From NCBI GenBank assembly GCA_018881555.1, contig JACAXG010000007.1, positions 9,800,435 to 9,864,434 on the forward strand: DNA of 64,000 nucleotides, written 5' to 3'. Positions 63,430-64,000 of the stretch are shown here, in pieces (position 1 is the first letter of the stretch; every line of letters begins with the position of its first letter). A model generated the notes under the pieces. That model worked only from the letters and a program-made list of their open reading frames with translations, made no database searches and was not told the origin of the DNA. The position numbers were made by a program, and so were the translations under genes. The DNA comes from Amblyornis subalaris (taxonomy: Eukaryota > Chordata > Aves > Passeriformes > Ptilonorhynchidae).

Positions 63430-64000
63430 CTGCAAGGCCACCATGGGATAAAATTAGAAAGCAGCATGGGTGAAGGTTACTTACTTATTATATTGACATG
63501 GCAGTATTCAAAAATAAAGCTGAAACCCCATGTTTTGGCACTGAGATGAGAGGGGAGAAGGCCAGAGGAATACATGGCCATACTCAAAAAATAAAGAACT
63601 AGAATAAAAAATTGCTGGAAACAATAAAACCTTCGAGTCCAGCCCAGTCAAATATGTAAGCAGGATGCCACTGCCACAATGTGAATCTGCATTTAGCCAA
63701 CCAAAGTTTAAAAACTGACNAGTGCTTTTCTGAAAACCCTCAAAATGAAAAACTTCCAATAAAGGTGAACAAGACAGAAATGTATATTCCAGGATGGTTT
63801 CTGTTTTTTCTGTTCTCCCCCTTAAGTTTTCACTTGTTCATCTGTGTTACTTGGTCATGCTGCTGTAACCACTTCATTAACAGACACATCAAGCTGCAGC
63901 ATTTCTTGCAACACCATCCTCTAATCAAAAATGTTTTCCTCCACACTGACAATGGAGTGGATGGAACTGAGGAAGAGCTGTCAATTTTATTCACAGCATT
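63430..64000 (-). other. AFF1: AFF1 intron reaching the right edge
   Basis: Intronic sequence upstream of the poly-serine exon. I saw no further AFF1 exon, although the last 230 bases hold a short open frame of uncertain meaning. The rest of the gene lies to the right. Confidence 0.6.

Overview
The window looks like bird nuclear DNA. It carries several fragments of CR1 LINEs, recognisable by the antisense 3' end starting AGAATCACAGAATC and the conserved 'caagtccaactcctggccctgc' type text, has no mammalian-type SINEs, is mostly AT-rich intergenic and intronic sequence, and holds a spliced vertebrate gene. Single unresolved bases (n) are scattered every few hundred bases, as in a draft assembly. 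I cannot name the species.

Right third (about 46.76-64 kb, minus strand): the 3' part of AFF1 (AF4), a scaffold of the super elongation complex. Twelve coding exons could be joined with consistent splice sites and reading phase from 63429 down to the stop codon at 49806. They encode the last 747 residues: a serine/acidic tract, a large disordered exon with the AF9/ENL-binding motif, basic nuclear-localisation stretches and the whole C-terminal homology domain. The 5' exons lie beyond the right edge. A 3' UTR of about 3 kb probably follows, with a proximal and a distal poly(A) signal.

Left part (14.3-19.3 kb, plus strand): a small five-exon gene that I assembled from splice sites and phase and cannot assign to a family. 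It encodes a predicted 138-residue type I membrane protein: signal peptide, short Ser/Thr/Pro-bearing ectodomain with one N-glycosylation sequon, one membrane span and a short tail. It includes a 27-nt microexon behind a tandem TAGCAG acceptor. This is the best candidate for something undescribed in the window.

The rest (1-14 kb, 19.3-46.7 kb and the introns) is non-coding as far as I can see, with CR1 fragments, simple repeats and a few doubtful exon-like signals. The two genes are convergent and about 27 kb apart. Nothing in the sequence shows that they act together.
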